Source: Mytilus edulis
Lineage: Eukaryota; Mollusca; Bivalvia; Mytilida; Mytilidae
Assembly: GCF_963676685.1 (NCBI RefSeq)
Contig: NC_092344.1
Coordinates: 93,154,749 to 93,218,748 of the forward strand
Reading direction: 5' to 3'
DNA: 64,000 bases
Shown here: positions 47,575 to 58,519 of the stretch, piece after piece
Numbering within the stretch: the first letter of the stretch is position 1
Layout of the letters: each line of letters starts with the position of its first letter
The notes under the pieces: model-generated
Seen by the model: only the letters and a program-made list of their open reading frames with translations
Told to the model about the DNA's origin: nothing
Databases searched by the model: none
Translations under genes and position numbers: made by a program

Positions 47575-47800
47575 ATTACTACGACCATTCACTATCACTC
47601 CCTTCTGGAGCACCTGAGATCCCCCCAAATTTTTGGTGGCGTTGTTGGTGCTTAGTTTTTAGTTTTCTATGTTGTGCCTTGTGTACTAATATCTGTATGT
47701 TTGTCTTATTCATTTTTAGACACGGCGTTGTCAGTTTATTTTCGATCTATTAGTGTGCCTCTCCCTCTGGTATCTTTCGCCCCTCTTTTAAATAGGTTAA
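47575..47800 (+). repeat. Solo Penelope-like 3' tail downstream of the MCO gene
   Basis: A well-preserved copy: 'cttctggagcacctgagatc', 'tttttggtggcgttgttggt', 'ttttctatgttgtgccttgt', 'acggcgttgtcagtttattt' and 'tctggtatctttcgcccctc'. Any frame read through it (for example 47484-47753) is repeat, not a gene. Confidence 0.7.
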
Positions 47801-47809
47801 GACTATATC

Positions 47810-49250
47810 AAATTCATCATTTCCATATTCGGATTTTGTTAAGAGATTTACCCAAAACGAGCCAGTTCATAGACTTATCTCTAGATAATACCTTAGGGTT
47901 TCTACAATTGTTATTCTCTATTTTCTTTTTGTAACGCCTGGAAAAGAACTAAACCACTGGGGAAATGGTCAATAGAAGCTAAGGAAACATTCTATCATTT
48001 TAATAGGAATGGTAACATATAATGTATTGTCTTATTCAATCGAAACAATTGAAACATACCATAGACATTCAAACTCAAAGTCGTAAATGAAATTACATTT
48101 AAAACAAAATAATCGAAAAACGACGACAATACTGTCTAAACAACACAGTATAAAAAGCTAGAAACAAACCGATAAGAATCCCAACAAACACCTCTCATGT
48201 GCTACTGAATGGTACGCAGAATGTATTGTCGTTTTTCCTTCTGATTATCTTGCTTTTTTTAATCATACTGACTTTTCACATATACATCTGATTATAACTC
48301 AACACTGAGGAGATATTTTATGAAACGTGTATAAAGTGCTTTCAATATGTTTTGGTTGATCGGCAGTATTTTTAAAACAAGCATCTCGATATCAGTACAT
48401 AATACGTTTTGGTCCTGCATAAAACAATCGTTTGCATTCTTTATTTCATTGTTCAAATTGTGGTAATCTGGGTGTATCTGTACTGTATATCATGTGTTTT
48501 ATAGTAAATTTAATAATACAATTTCGGCTGGAAATGTAATAAATATTAACTATGACTATAGCAAACTCTCGTCGAAATAATTAACAAACACTTGTTCATC
48601 GGCATGTAAATATGAAAATCATCGAAAATATAGTTTATATAGTCCATCTCACTTAAATTATTAAGTATATGCCTATATAGTAATCAAACAGTTAACATAA
48701 TCAAGGGAGTATCTCTAAGTGTAAATGGGCGTATATAATATATCAACAGATACGCACTGCGAGGTTATCTTTAAATGTTTGCTATTATTTAGTAATATAT
48801 TACTCATTTGACTTCTACCTATGTTTTTAAGGCTAACTTCTTTTCGACATTTTTTTTTTGATACGTTGATTATTCAACTGATCGAGATGAAAAACAGAAC
48901 GATTAGATTCAGTATATCCGTCAACCTCTTTACATGCTTACGTATCTGTTCAATGTCATGACCATTATCCGTCATTGTCTTTGGAAGTTTGTGTTTTAAG
49001 AATTGTCTATAATAGGTGAAAAATAATTAAAGTCATTACTTTTGTAGACATTTGATTAAAAATATTGCAAATTGATTTTGTTAATTTTTACAAAGACAGA
49101 AATTTGGAGTCAAAGTGAATTAATAAGTATCTGAAAGACGGAAAATATCTTAACATATAATGCTACTTATTGGGGATTTTGTTTAAGTTTTATTTTTTAA
49201 TAATTACCAAATTCCGGTTATGTGCCATCATAAATCATTTTTTAACTTTA
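47810..49250. other. Non-coding, downstream of MCO
   Basis: A very diverged retroelement-tail-like stretch is at about 48060-48222 ('cctctcatgtgctactgaat'). Otherwise nothing recognised. Confidence 0.4.
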
Positions 49251-49257
49251 TATAAAA

Positions 49258-49425
49258 AAGAAGATGTGGTATGATTGCCAATGAGACAACTGTCCACAAG
49301 AGACCAACATGACACAGTCATTAACAAATATAGGTCACCGTACGGCCTTCAACAATGAGCAAAGCCCATACCGCATAGTCAGCTATAAAAGGACCCGGTA
49401 TGACAATGTAAAACAATTTACATCA
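49258..49425 (+). repeat. SINE-like element, family 1, best copy
   Basis: It has the family's start (GATGTGGTATGATTGCCAAT), then 'gagacaactgtccacaagag', 'ggtcaccgtacggccttcaa' and 'agctataaaaggacccggta'. I recognise this as a very common short retroposon of mussels. Partial copies in this window: 22545-22625 (+), 24928-24955 (+), 37195-37262 (+), 302-372 (-), 28190-28345 (-), 32030-32175 (-) and 58195-58445 (-). Confidence 0.75.
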
Positions 49426-49487
49426 TTTTAAAAAATACGGTTTATGATTTAAGAATCTTTGAATACACTATGAAGCTGTGATAGGGT

Positions 49488-50003
49488 TATAAATTACAAT
49501 TATGGCCCGTTGAAAAGGTGAATATCCAAAATTGTCAATACGAGAAGGTTATTTCATTGAGGGCGTAGCCCAAGGTGAAATAACTTTTGTGGGTTGGCAA
49601 TTTCAGATATTCGTCAACTCTAAGGGGCACCACAATTGTTTTATTTTACCTAACTAACAGTGGAAGAGCCTTTTGAACATATTCTTTACATAACAAACAC
49701 AAGCTGACGTTTGAAAATACATTTGTGTTCTAGAATTTCTCGAATGTACAACAAATGTAGAATCTTTTTGTAAAATATTGATGGCCCTGAAAAAGACCGT
49801 TTATAAGAGACATCATCGACTGCTGGCACTCTATTCATGTCCATTGCCTTATTTCCTCGTCTCTTCCACTGTTTATTTACGTATGTGACGTCATTTTCAT
49901 GGGAGATAACTTGAGCGCAAACTAGACACTTAAAAATGTTATTCGCCGGTGAATAATAGGGTTATAATAGGGTTATTCACCGCTGGTGGTAATTGTAATG
50001 GTT
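49488..50003. repeat. Possible TIR element (ATTACAATTATGG ... GGTAATTGTAAT)
   Basis: The ends ATTACAAT and ATTGTAAT are inverted about 500 bp apart. The inside has 'ggttatttcattgagggcg' followed by an imperfect inverted 'caaggtgaaataact'. No coding frame. Confidence 0.4.
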
Positions 50004-53000
50004 TTTGGTCCTTCCTTTCAATTAAATGAAAATCAACTGAATTATTCCATGTGATAATGTGTTACCCAATAGAATTGTTTGTAATATATGTAAGGTATAA
50101 TAAAAATTAATGTTTCAATGGAGAATAACAATGTGCTCTGATGAACAACAAAAATTTATAAGAAATTCACAGAATAATTACAACAGGATATACATAGCTT
50201 TGTTATTTGTTCTTCTATGTTAAGGTTGGGGTGTTTTCAATTGGCGATATCCAAATTTAATTTAAAGGCGTGTGATCAAAGTGGTTTATTAAGAATGAAT
50301 ACAAAAGACCAACTTTGTTTAATACTTAGTATATAAAAATAGATATTACTAAATTTAAAAGGGATTTGAAACAATAAAAATTCAAACAATTGACAAGGAC
50401 ATCCTTGTTTTAAATGTAAAAGACCTATTTATTTCATACATTGAGGTTAATTTATGCATAGGAGACGCTTAACCTGGTGCGACGCATCCGGTCTAGCACT
50501 TTATTGGTTTCGTTCGATTACCTGCGTTTTTGTTCGATGCCTAGATTTGTCTATTATAATCGACTGTCGGACAGCTATGAACATTGATGAAAATACTCAT
50601 TAATTTAACGGGATTTTGCCAATATATTATAATAAATAACGACAATTCAGTTATTTTGCGTTTTATTCATATTTTAAAGAAATCAAAATGCATGTTTATC
50701 ATTTTAATAAATGCTACAGATGTCAGCACTGAGATTGAGGCAAATCGTCCGGACCAAAGAGCAAAATGAATAGGAATTAGTTTTGATATTGAAATTTGTA
50801 AGTAAATATTCAAATTGCAGAGAACATACGACCATGTTTATTTGACTCTGTTGGATTGTTCAATTGGCAATTATACCAAGATCTCAATATTTTTATAATC
50901 TAGATTAATAGGTTATATTCAATTCAAATTATAAGCTTATGTGTTAAAGGTATCGAGCTAATTTATCTAAATCAAAAATAGTTCTTATCTTTCAATATAA
51001 TTATATTTAAAATTTTCATTACAAACTTAAAATAGATCTGACGAAATATTTAAAAGAAAAGGCTGTTAATGGTAATAAGCTGAAAATGGAGGTATTTCTT
51101 TTATATTGCTTAATCATTTTAAATATATAAGTATATTTTAGAAGTAGTTTTATCATAAAGTTATAATCTACTGCATGCAATGATAATATATAAAAAACCC
51201 AATAGAAAGTGAAACTAAACTTTCGTTTTCCAAAAGTCATAAAATTATTGATTATTATATGTTACGACTGTGTGGTGTAATCATTTAGCTGTAACTTTTA
51301 TGTTAAGCATACATAGCACAGTTGAGTCATTATAAGCTGCAATGCCATCACTTGTCATCATCCTCATCGTCGTGCATCGTTAAGATTAATAAGACTATAC
51401 CAAGGAAGCAAAAAATAGGAAAAGATAAATAAAAGCACACAAAAATTACACAGAAAACAAAAACTAACCTCAACAAAATAAGGGCATGAATTTCGGTGAT
51501 ATGCAGCCTAAGAAGTTCATGTTTCATTTGTGTCATCCGTTATATTGCATACGACATGTAAATTAACATTAAAGGTACGAATTTTATTACACTAGATCTA
51601 CATTTTGATAATTAATATATATACAGTAATGCTTACAAAAAAACATTTAAAGTCATATAACTAACTTTATAAATCAGTCAAAATGGAAAGCCCAATTTTG
51701 ATATTAAATGATTTTTATTTTAACTTAGAATTGATAATTACATTTAATAAATCAACCGTTCATTTTAAAAGATAAAGTTTGTATGTAATGCAAAGGTAAT
51801 AAAATTAACGGTATCAATTCTCTTGCACCAGATGCGCATTTCGACAATACATGTCTCTTCAGTGATGCTCGTGGCCAAAATATTTGAAATCCAAAACTTA
51901 TATAAAAGATGAAGAGCTATAATCCAAAAGGTCCAAATTTATGCACAGATTCATACAGATACAGATACCTCTTTTTAATGTTTAATAGCGGAAATAATGT
52001 TTTAGATTGTGAAAGACGAATTAAGTCGAGCAAGTGATCAGCAAAGGAAACTTCAATGAAATCAAATGAAATGAACATTTATATGTGTTGGCAATTACAA
52101 AATTAAATAAAGATACCAGGATATAAATACAAGTAATTGTATCCTTTCTAGGAAAATTCAGTAAAAAATGTGTTATAAATGATTCCAAGAAATTAAGTAT
52201 TGCAAAGAAATGAAACTTTGACATCAACTAGACGTCCTACGTTATATTATGCAAAAGTCGTTATATAATTTTAAACAAGAAAGGTCCGATACTGTCAATG
52301 ATGTAACAATAAGTATTTCCCCAATATCATTAGTGCACAAGAGAAAATGTCTAGCCTGTTATATCATAATTTAGTTATATGTTGAATCTTTAAGATAAAG
52401 CCTTAAGTCTAACTTTAACTTTTAACAAAATTTATTTTACTATTTTAAACTATAGACTGCAGATAATGCACACCAGTTAAATCTACGCTTCCATTCTCGC
52501 TCCATTTTGGAGTACATGGTTTTCCCTCGGTTTTTTATTCTTTGTTTATAGTTATGAGTTTTAGACATCTGTTAACGACTGTTGCCTCCCAAGTTATTAT
52601 AAATCAAACAAATCAAGCATACCAAATTTCTCATAACAAAAAGGTAATTTCCAAAAGCTATAACCGTTAGGGATTCCCAGCCTTTAAATATATCACACTC
52701 ATACATGGAATTTGCTAGTAAAGATGGTAAAGTAATTTGCATTCTCACTAATATTATTTGTGTAAAATATATAGCTTTTGTTTTTGATATAATAAACATT
52801 TTTTTGGATTTTTCTAAAAAAAAAAAAAAAATCAGTGAAACACTAGTTCATTAGTTGGTAAAATTCATGTAAAATCCAGATGCATCTTATTAGTTTTATA
52901 ACACAGAAACACGGTTAGTGAATACATTCTTCGATCGGCTTTGTTTGTTTTTCTTATATTTTCTCAGTATACGAACCTGGAAAACAAACATGTGCATCTT

Positions 53001-53380
53001 GCTCCTTACGCTTTTGAATAAATAGAGAAAAAAGAAATTAAATACAATGATGAAAAAAAGAGTTACCAAGTCCTTGTGTTTTAAACATAAATCAAACATT
53101 CCAGGCTTGAAAACTGGAACAACAGACGCACTTTTCGTCTTTGTAAAATATTGCAATGCAAAAGATGTCGTTATTGTATCAGAGTAAGGACAGACACGCA
53201 ATGTGTGAACATATTGAGAATCCTTTTAAAATTTTACCTTTTATTATGTTTTTTTTTAACCCTTAGCTTATATACAACTTTCTCTCCTCCTTTCTAGTAT
53301 CTTTCATTTTAATTATTGAGGTGATGCACGTATTTTAAGTTTGGAGGCAAGTTTTTAAAAAGTGTTTTTGAAACAATAGT
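50004..53380. other. Non-coding, A+T-rich intergenic region
   Basis: No gene supported. 51370-51540 may be a further decayed retroelement tail. The minus frame at 52896-53201 (101 residues) has no recognisable domain and low-complexity hydrophobic runs. Confidence 0.5.
51825..51915 (+). repeat. Short dispersed repeat with 'cgacaatacatgtctctt'
   Basis: 'atttcgacaatacatgtctc' and 'gtgatgctcg' are shared with 40430-40495, in the same orientation. At 59520-59605, 'agtcttatgaagacgaaatg' and 'cgcgtctggcgtactaagtg' belong to another well-known mussel repeat tail. Confidence 0.5.
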
Positions 53381-53382
53381 AA

Positions 53383-53551
53383 AGGTCAATTTACAGTTAA
53401 TGAGCTTTGTGTCACAAAAGAAAATGTTCCTACATCTTTGGCTTGTTGAACTGTTGAACTTTGAACTGTTGAACTATGTTCAGTTGAAGTTAAACGAGCC
53501 AAGGTCGTATGAAAAATCTGTGACATAGACCAGTAACTGTTTATTGACCTT
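53383..53551. repeat. Foldback element of about 170 bp
   Basis: The arms GGTCAATTTACAGTTAATGA and 'cagtaactgtttattgacct' are inverted. They continue inward through 'tgtgtcaca' / 'tgtgacata' and 'tttggcttgttgaac' / 'gttaaacgagccaag'. The loop carries two copies of 'actgttgaact'. Confidence 0.6.
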
Positions 53552-53564
53552 ACGAATGTCATAT

Positions 53565-53800
53565 TTTCTTGTAAATTGTAACCTTCTTGTAATGTATCAA
53601 AAAATATTCACGGGACATACAATGTTGTTTTAACAGGTGTTTCCCCCGCATTGTATTGACAATTACAGTGTTTTAATTTACTTGTCAAAACTAAATTGTA
53701 TACCCATACATATTTCCATATACCAAGGTTCCGACTACATGTGATTTATCGCCAACCTATTTTACAAATTCAGTTTGTTGTATATTCAAGGTCAATCATG
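53565..53800 (+). repeat. Duplicated segment, copy 1
   Basis: 'gtatacccatacatatttcc' and 'actacatgtgatttatcgcc' with their surroundings recur at 55870-56165 in direct orientation. No coding sense. Confidence 0.65.
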
Positions 53801-53989
53801 CAATATTTTTACAACAATTCAATAGACAATTTAACACGGTTTATAATAAGGAAAAAAAATAGTCACTAACCCGGAAAATTCCAATGCTCTATAGTTTCTA
53901 GTTATATATTTCATACCGTTTTAAATATCAGCAGAATTTACCAGATAGGTAAATCCTGGATCATACATTTTAAAGAGGATATGCATTAA

Positions 53990-55865
53990 ACCTATAACAT
54001 TGATCTACGAAGCATATAAAGTGAGGTCAAGATCACGTACTCCCTTCTAGAAAGTGTTCACAATTTAAACATTTATTCTTTAGTAAAGTTAATCTACCAA
54101 TTATCGATACTGAGAGACTGACCTATGCAGAAAAAAATAAAGTCATCAATTTTTTTCAGATCAGCACGCATATCGCTGTCAATGGCAGACTGTCCCTAGT
54201 AAGACTCGGTATGCTCACTGGCACGTGGCTAATCAACCCAGTTTATACATCTGTTTTATTAATTTAACCTGTACATTTGTGATATCAATTTAAAAAAAAA
54301 GAATTGATGAAACATTTTGAATGACAAATAACGCGTCAATTACTTTCCGTTGTAACTACGTATTAATCTTATAAAGTTCAAGTGAGTTGTGCGTTTTAAA
54401 TTTTGTATGTTGAATTTTGTTATCAAAGGAAGATTATCAAGACAAATAAATGTAACTAAACTAGAACTAGTCTCTGGTCTTTGTTCGAGTGATTGTCCCC
54501 TTTTTCTATTTTAATTCTCAATTTTATTATTGTCATTGAGGTCCCCATACTAAATAAATGTACACATTTAACATTTATACATTAAAATACAAAATGTATA
54601 TTATATTACTAGTCTGTATACACAATTCAATCATTCAAACATACAAAAGGCAAAAATTGATAAAGTTTTGGTTAAGGTTTCACATTCTAACCATTAAAAA
54701 AAAAGAAAACAAATTATTCGACTTGCAAGAAAATAATTATAACAATGTTTCTTGAATAATTCTACATTACAACAAATTTGTATTGTAAATGGAAAATTAT
54801 TCCATACCTTGGTTGCCGAATAATGAAATGATTTTTATAAAATTTTGTATTTCATCTTGGAACAAATCGATCATTATTAGAGACGGATTGTAAGATCATT
54901 AATATTTAGCATTTCTAAGTAATCCGATGTTAGTCTATTTTCAGCTTTATGCTTTAGAATTGATTGTTGGTATTTTAATCTTCTTGTAAAAGATATCCAT
55001 TTCAAAGTAAAATTAGATGGAACTGATTATTTTCTCATTGAAGTATAAATTTTGCTATTCATTTTTGAAGTTTTATGATTCTATCTGAATCTTTTTGTAA
55101 TAAATTTCTCCAAACTGAACTCCAATATTCTATATATGGTAGAATATATGCATTATAAAATATTTGTATTGTGTGTATAGACAAATGTATTATTTAATTT
55201 TATACAAAAGTGATAGTTAAGATTATATAATATTCCATATACGATCACAATGATCTTCCCAGTTATCTTCAATTTTCATCAATGTCAATTATAATTAATT
55301 TGAAAGAATGGACATTCTCATTACAAGTTTCATTGATGGTAATACATAATTCTAACAGTTGTGCATTTAACAAGTTGACAAGTTTCCCTGTCAATTTGCA
55401 GAAGTCTGTTAATCGGAGTTTATCACTAGGGGTCTATTATTTTTCTCATAACTGTTTGCCAAATATAATACATCTTCCAACATGGATATAAAAACTCTAT
55501 CAAATAAATTAACACTGACTTAGTTTGCAACAAATATTTCCCAGCGGACGTTGTACTTATAGTTAGTAATCAGAGTTCTTTCTTTTGTTGCAGTTCATAC
55601 TTTTTCATCGACTAAATTTAGGTGGCTTCCGTGTATTTCAAAACTCATTAAAATAGTTCCGAGTCAGCAAAAAAAAAAGTGACTTAAAAAAGTTTTACTC
55701 ATTGTCGAGAGCCATACGTTAACTAATAACTTTTAACTGCTATTTAATTCTTTATCATTAAAGAATAGTTACTTCTTATTTGTATATGTTATTTCATCTG
55801 AAATTGTTTTTACGAACCAAGTCCATTTACTGTTCATTCACTTTATAAGTACGTCACGTACGCAC
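53990..55865. other. Non-coding, A+T-rich intergenic region
   Basis: Only a SINE family 2 fragment (54475-54525) was recognised. Confidence 0.5.
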
Positions 55866-55869
55866 ATTT

Positions 55870-56165
55870 TCTTGTAAATTCTAACCTTCTGGTAATGTAT
55901 CAAATAATCAGCACAGGATAAGTAAATTTGTCTGGACAGGTATTTTCATTATATTGTATTGGTAATTACAGTGTTTAAATGCACTTGTCAAATTCAAAAT
56001 GTACATGTATCAAAGTAATTACAGTGTTTTAATACACTTGTTAAAATCAAATTGTATACCCATACATATTTCCCCATATCAAGGTTACGACTACATGTGA
56101 TTAATCGCCAACCTATTTTACAAACTCTGTTTGTTTTAATTCCAAGCCGATCATACAAAAACCTT
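55870..56165 (+). repeat. Duplicated segment, copy 2
   Basis: This is the counterpart of 53565-53800, slightly longer because 'aattacagtgttt(a/t)aat(g/a)cacttgt' is duplicated inside it. A 70-bp tandem duplication containing 'gttgctcgttttaaag' follows at 56205-56335. Confidence 0.65.
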
Positions 56166-56339
56166 ACAACCATATGATAGATCATCAGTGTATGGTGAAA
56201 ACAAAGAGGTCACCGATCAGTACAGATAGATTACTTGAAACAAAAACAATTATAGGTTGCTCGTTTTAAAGACAAAGAAGTCACCAATCAGGTAGATTCC
56301 ATAAGCAATTGGGTTGCTCGTTTTAAAGCACGAAATTAA

Positions 56340-57470
56340 GCTGGTGTATATTCATAACACATTCTTGATATACGGATGCAAGTGGTTGCCAAAAAGTAGT
56401 GACCTATAGACAACAATGTGTCTTAACTTTCCCGGTAAATTTTTTGGACTTGATAGTATCTAACATCCAGTACGGCGACGAACAGACAAATACATTATAC
56501 ATTGTAGGATTTCTGTTTATTTAATTGTTATTTTTATGAAATTGTAGAAAATGTATTATATAGATACACATGTTACTATGGACGATCGTGAGATTTAAAT
56601 GTCCTACGACCGTTCTACATTAAAGTTGAAATAAGTGAAATGTTGAAAAAATCTTAAGATACCCTTACCTTAATTTTGTTTCCTCGTTAAACGGACTTTT
56701 TTGTCTGTAAGTAGTACTGGATATTAGACACTATCGAGTCGAAACATTTTGCCTTTGTAGTTAAGACAGTCACACAATGAACAATAGTTAATTTAACCTA
56801 GAACAAACTTTGGATTTTACAGGTTAATTCGATTACAACAGATGAAAATGGCATGTCTTGCTTTTCAACAAGGACAAATGCAATACGAGCCTTGATATCT
56901 TTTTTATTACTTTTTTCCCAACAATAAATTATAAATGAATCATTTTGTATACATAAGTAAGACCACCCCCCGTATTGTCACTTCTAGGATACAAGGTTTT
57001 GTATATGTGCAAATTAAATATAATATTTAAGGTCAACTTGCCTATTCCGTCAGGAATTGTCTTTTTGTCTTTCCGTATCGTTGTAAGAATATTTTTAAGT
57101 TATGATTTACTTAGTCCTGAAAACTTAACCCTTCTTATGAATTTGTTTGAAAATAAAGGATGCATTTGACATATTAGAATTACTCATTTTTAACAGGTGA
57201 TTTTTTGTTGAAGTATATTTTACTTTTTTGACTAAAAACTCCAGTTCTTGATATATACTGTGATTATTTCTTGTATAATTAGAAAAATAGAAATTGTTTG
57301 TGAGATTTGCGGGGTTATTTTTTTGGCAATAATTTATTGAAGTTTGACACTCGGTGCAATATTGATATTATGACGTAAGCGTTTTTATCGGATATTAACT
57401 AATAAGTAAATCCATTCGAGTTTATTTCATTTCTATGTCATAAAGCTTTATTTTTAAGAAATTATTTTTC
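56340..57470. other. Non-coding or intron upstream of the GIY-YIG exon
   Basis: It should contain the upstream exon or exons of the GIY-YIG gene if that gene is real, but no frame with a recognisable feature was found. The frame at 56975-57169 shows no domain. Confidence 0.35.
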
Positions 57471-57472
57471 AG

Positions 57473-57859
57473 AATAAAAGAAGTTGCAAGGAATATAAAT
57501 GTGAGATTCTATTGAACCAATCCAAATCAAAAAGCGATTTACCGGAACCTGAAACTAAAGGCATATTTGCAATAAAAGAGAACGACTGTGTAATTTACGT
57601 TGGCCAATCACAGGATTGCATGAGAGAGAGGATTTTAAGTCATATATCTGGTTACGATTCGCAGGATATTGGAGAACATTTAAAAAATATGGATAAAGAA
57701 GAAAAGGAAAGGTCTATATCAATATCTTGGGTTGACATTGAAAAACCTCGATTTGAAGAGCATCATTATCTAAAATGTATTGCAACGCGTCAAGCGATAT
57801 GGCCAAAATTCAACCGAAAACGTGGAAGACCAAAGAAAAACTCCTTATCATATATGTAA
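57473..57859 (+). CDS. GIY-YIG endonuclease-domain exon with AT-hook-like tail
   Basis: The reading frame is open after TTTTTCAG at 57472 (a good splice acceptor) and ends at TAA. The region from 57512 gives 115 residues. I see the GIY-YIG fold signature: GIFAI (17-21), IYVGQSQD (28-35), Arg38/Arg40, His44, Glu82/83 in FEEHHYL, and Asn101 in PKFNRK. The N of the fold is followed at once by KRGRPKK, an AT-hook-like basic motif, and the protein ends ten residues after the Asn. GIY-YIG domains cut or nick DNA using the Tyr, Arg and Glu residues. Here the first Tyr is Phe, as seen in some family members. No ATG opens the frame locally, so upstream exons are expected but were not identified. It may be a host gene or a fossil of a Penelope-like or homing element. 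No reverse transcriptase lies next to it. Confidence 0.7.
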   Translation, partial: NKRSCKEYKCEILLNQSKSKSDLPEPETKGIFAIKENDCVIYVGQSQDCMRERILSHISGYDSQDIGEHLKNMDKEEKERSISISWVDIEKPRFEEHHYLKCIATRQAIWPKFNRKRGRPKKNSLSYM

Positions 57860-58194
57860 CTTATATTTTATTATGATTTGATTCGGTTTCCTTTTACCAC
57901 AAATAATTGTGGATTTGTTCTATAAATTTCTCTGTGAAAAAAAATACTGTACCTTCATCAAACAAAAAATTTAGAATGTTATAGATTATATTAAGTGAAA
58001 GAACCATATTTAAAACATACTATTTAGTAGTTAAACTTATTATTATAATTGTGCTTGTCATCAATTTAATTGTTCTCTAACGAGTTCAAAACTTATTTAT
58101 GTTGTTTTCCAAAACGAACTTTGCGTGTGAAAAGTGTTTATTTTACATAGCCACATACTTTATGCGTCTGTCCAAAGTCAGGTATATAGAAGCT

Positions 58195-58445
58195 CGCAGT
58201 GTAGTGGTTGTAGTTGGTTAATGTCTGTCATATTTGTTTTTCGTAAACTGTTTTGTTATAAATTAGGCTGTTAGTTTTTTTAATTTAAATTGTTTCATAT
58301 TGTCTTATCGGAAACTTTTATGGCTGACTGTTCAGTATGGGTTTTTTTTCTTATTGTTGATGGCAGTACTGTTGCCTTTAATTGCTTACATCCACTTCAT
58401 TTCAAATTTGGTAGATACTTGTCTCATTGGCAATCGTATCGTTAT
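58195..58445 (-). repeat. SINE-like element, family 1, diverged copy
   Basis: On the minus strand it shows 'gattgccaatgagacaagta', then 'aaagcccatac'-type and 'tcagccataaaagt'-type segments in the family order. The + frame at 58290-58514 is this repeat. Confidence 0.6.
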
Positions 58446-58519
58446 TTTCATAATATTAAGGTGATTGTCTTAGTCTTTTTTTTATTCAAGAGGAATGCAT
58501 CTGATAGAATTTAAATATA

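Noticed and set aside
47484-47934. Two + frames downstream of the MCO gene
   Set aside because: They lie on a solo retroelement tail; the apparent protein is the translated tail also seen near 42 kb.
52896-53201. 101-residue minus frame
   Set aside because: No domain, low-complexity hydrophobic runs and no splice context; consistent with chance in A+T-rich DNA.
57512-57514. TTG as start of the GIY-YIG protein
   Set aside because: The frame is open upstream to a splice acceptor at 57472; a non-ATG start is unlikely in a eukaryote.
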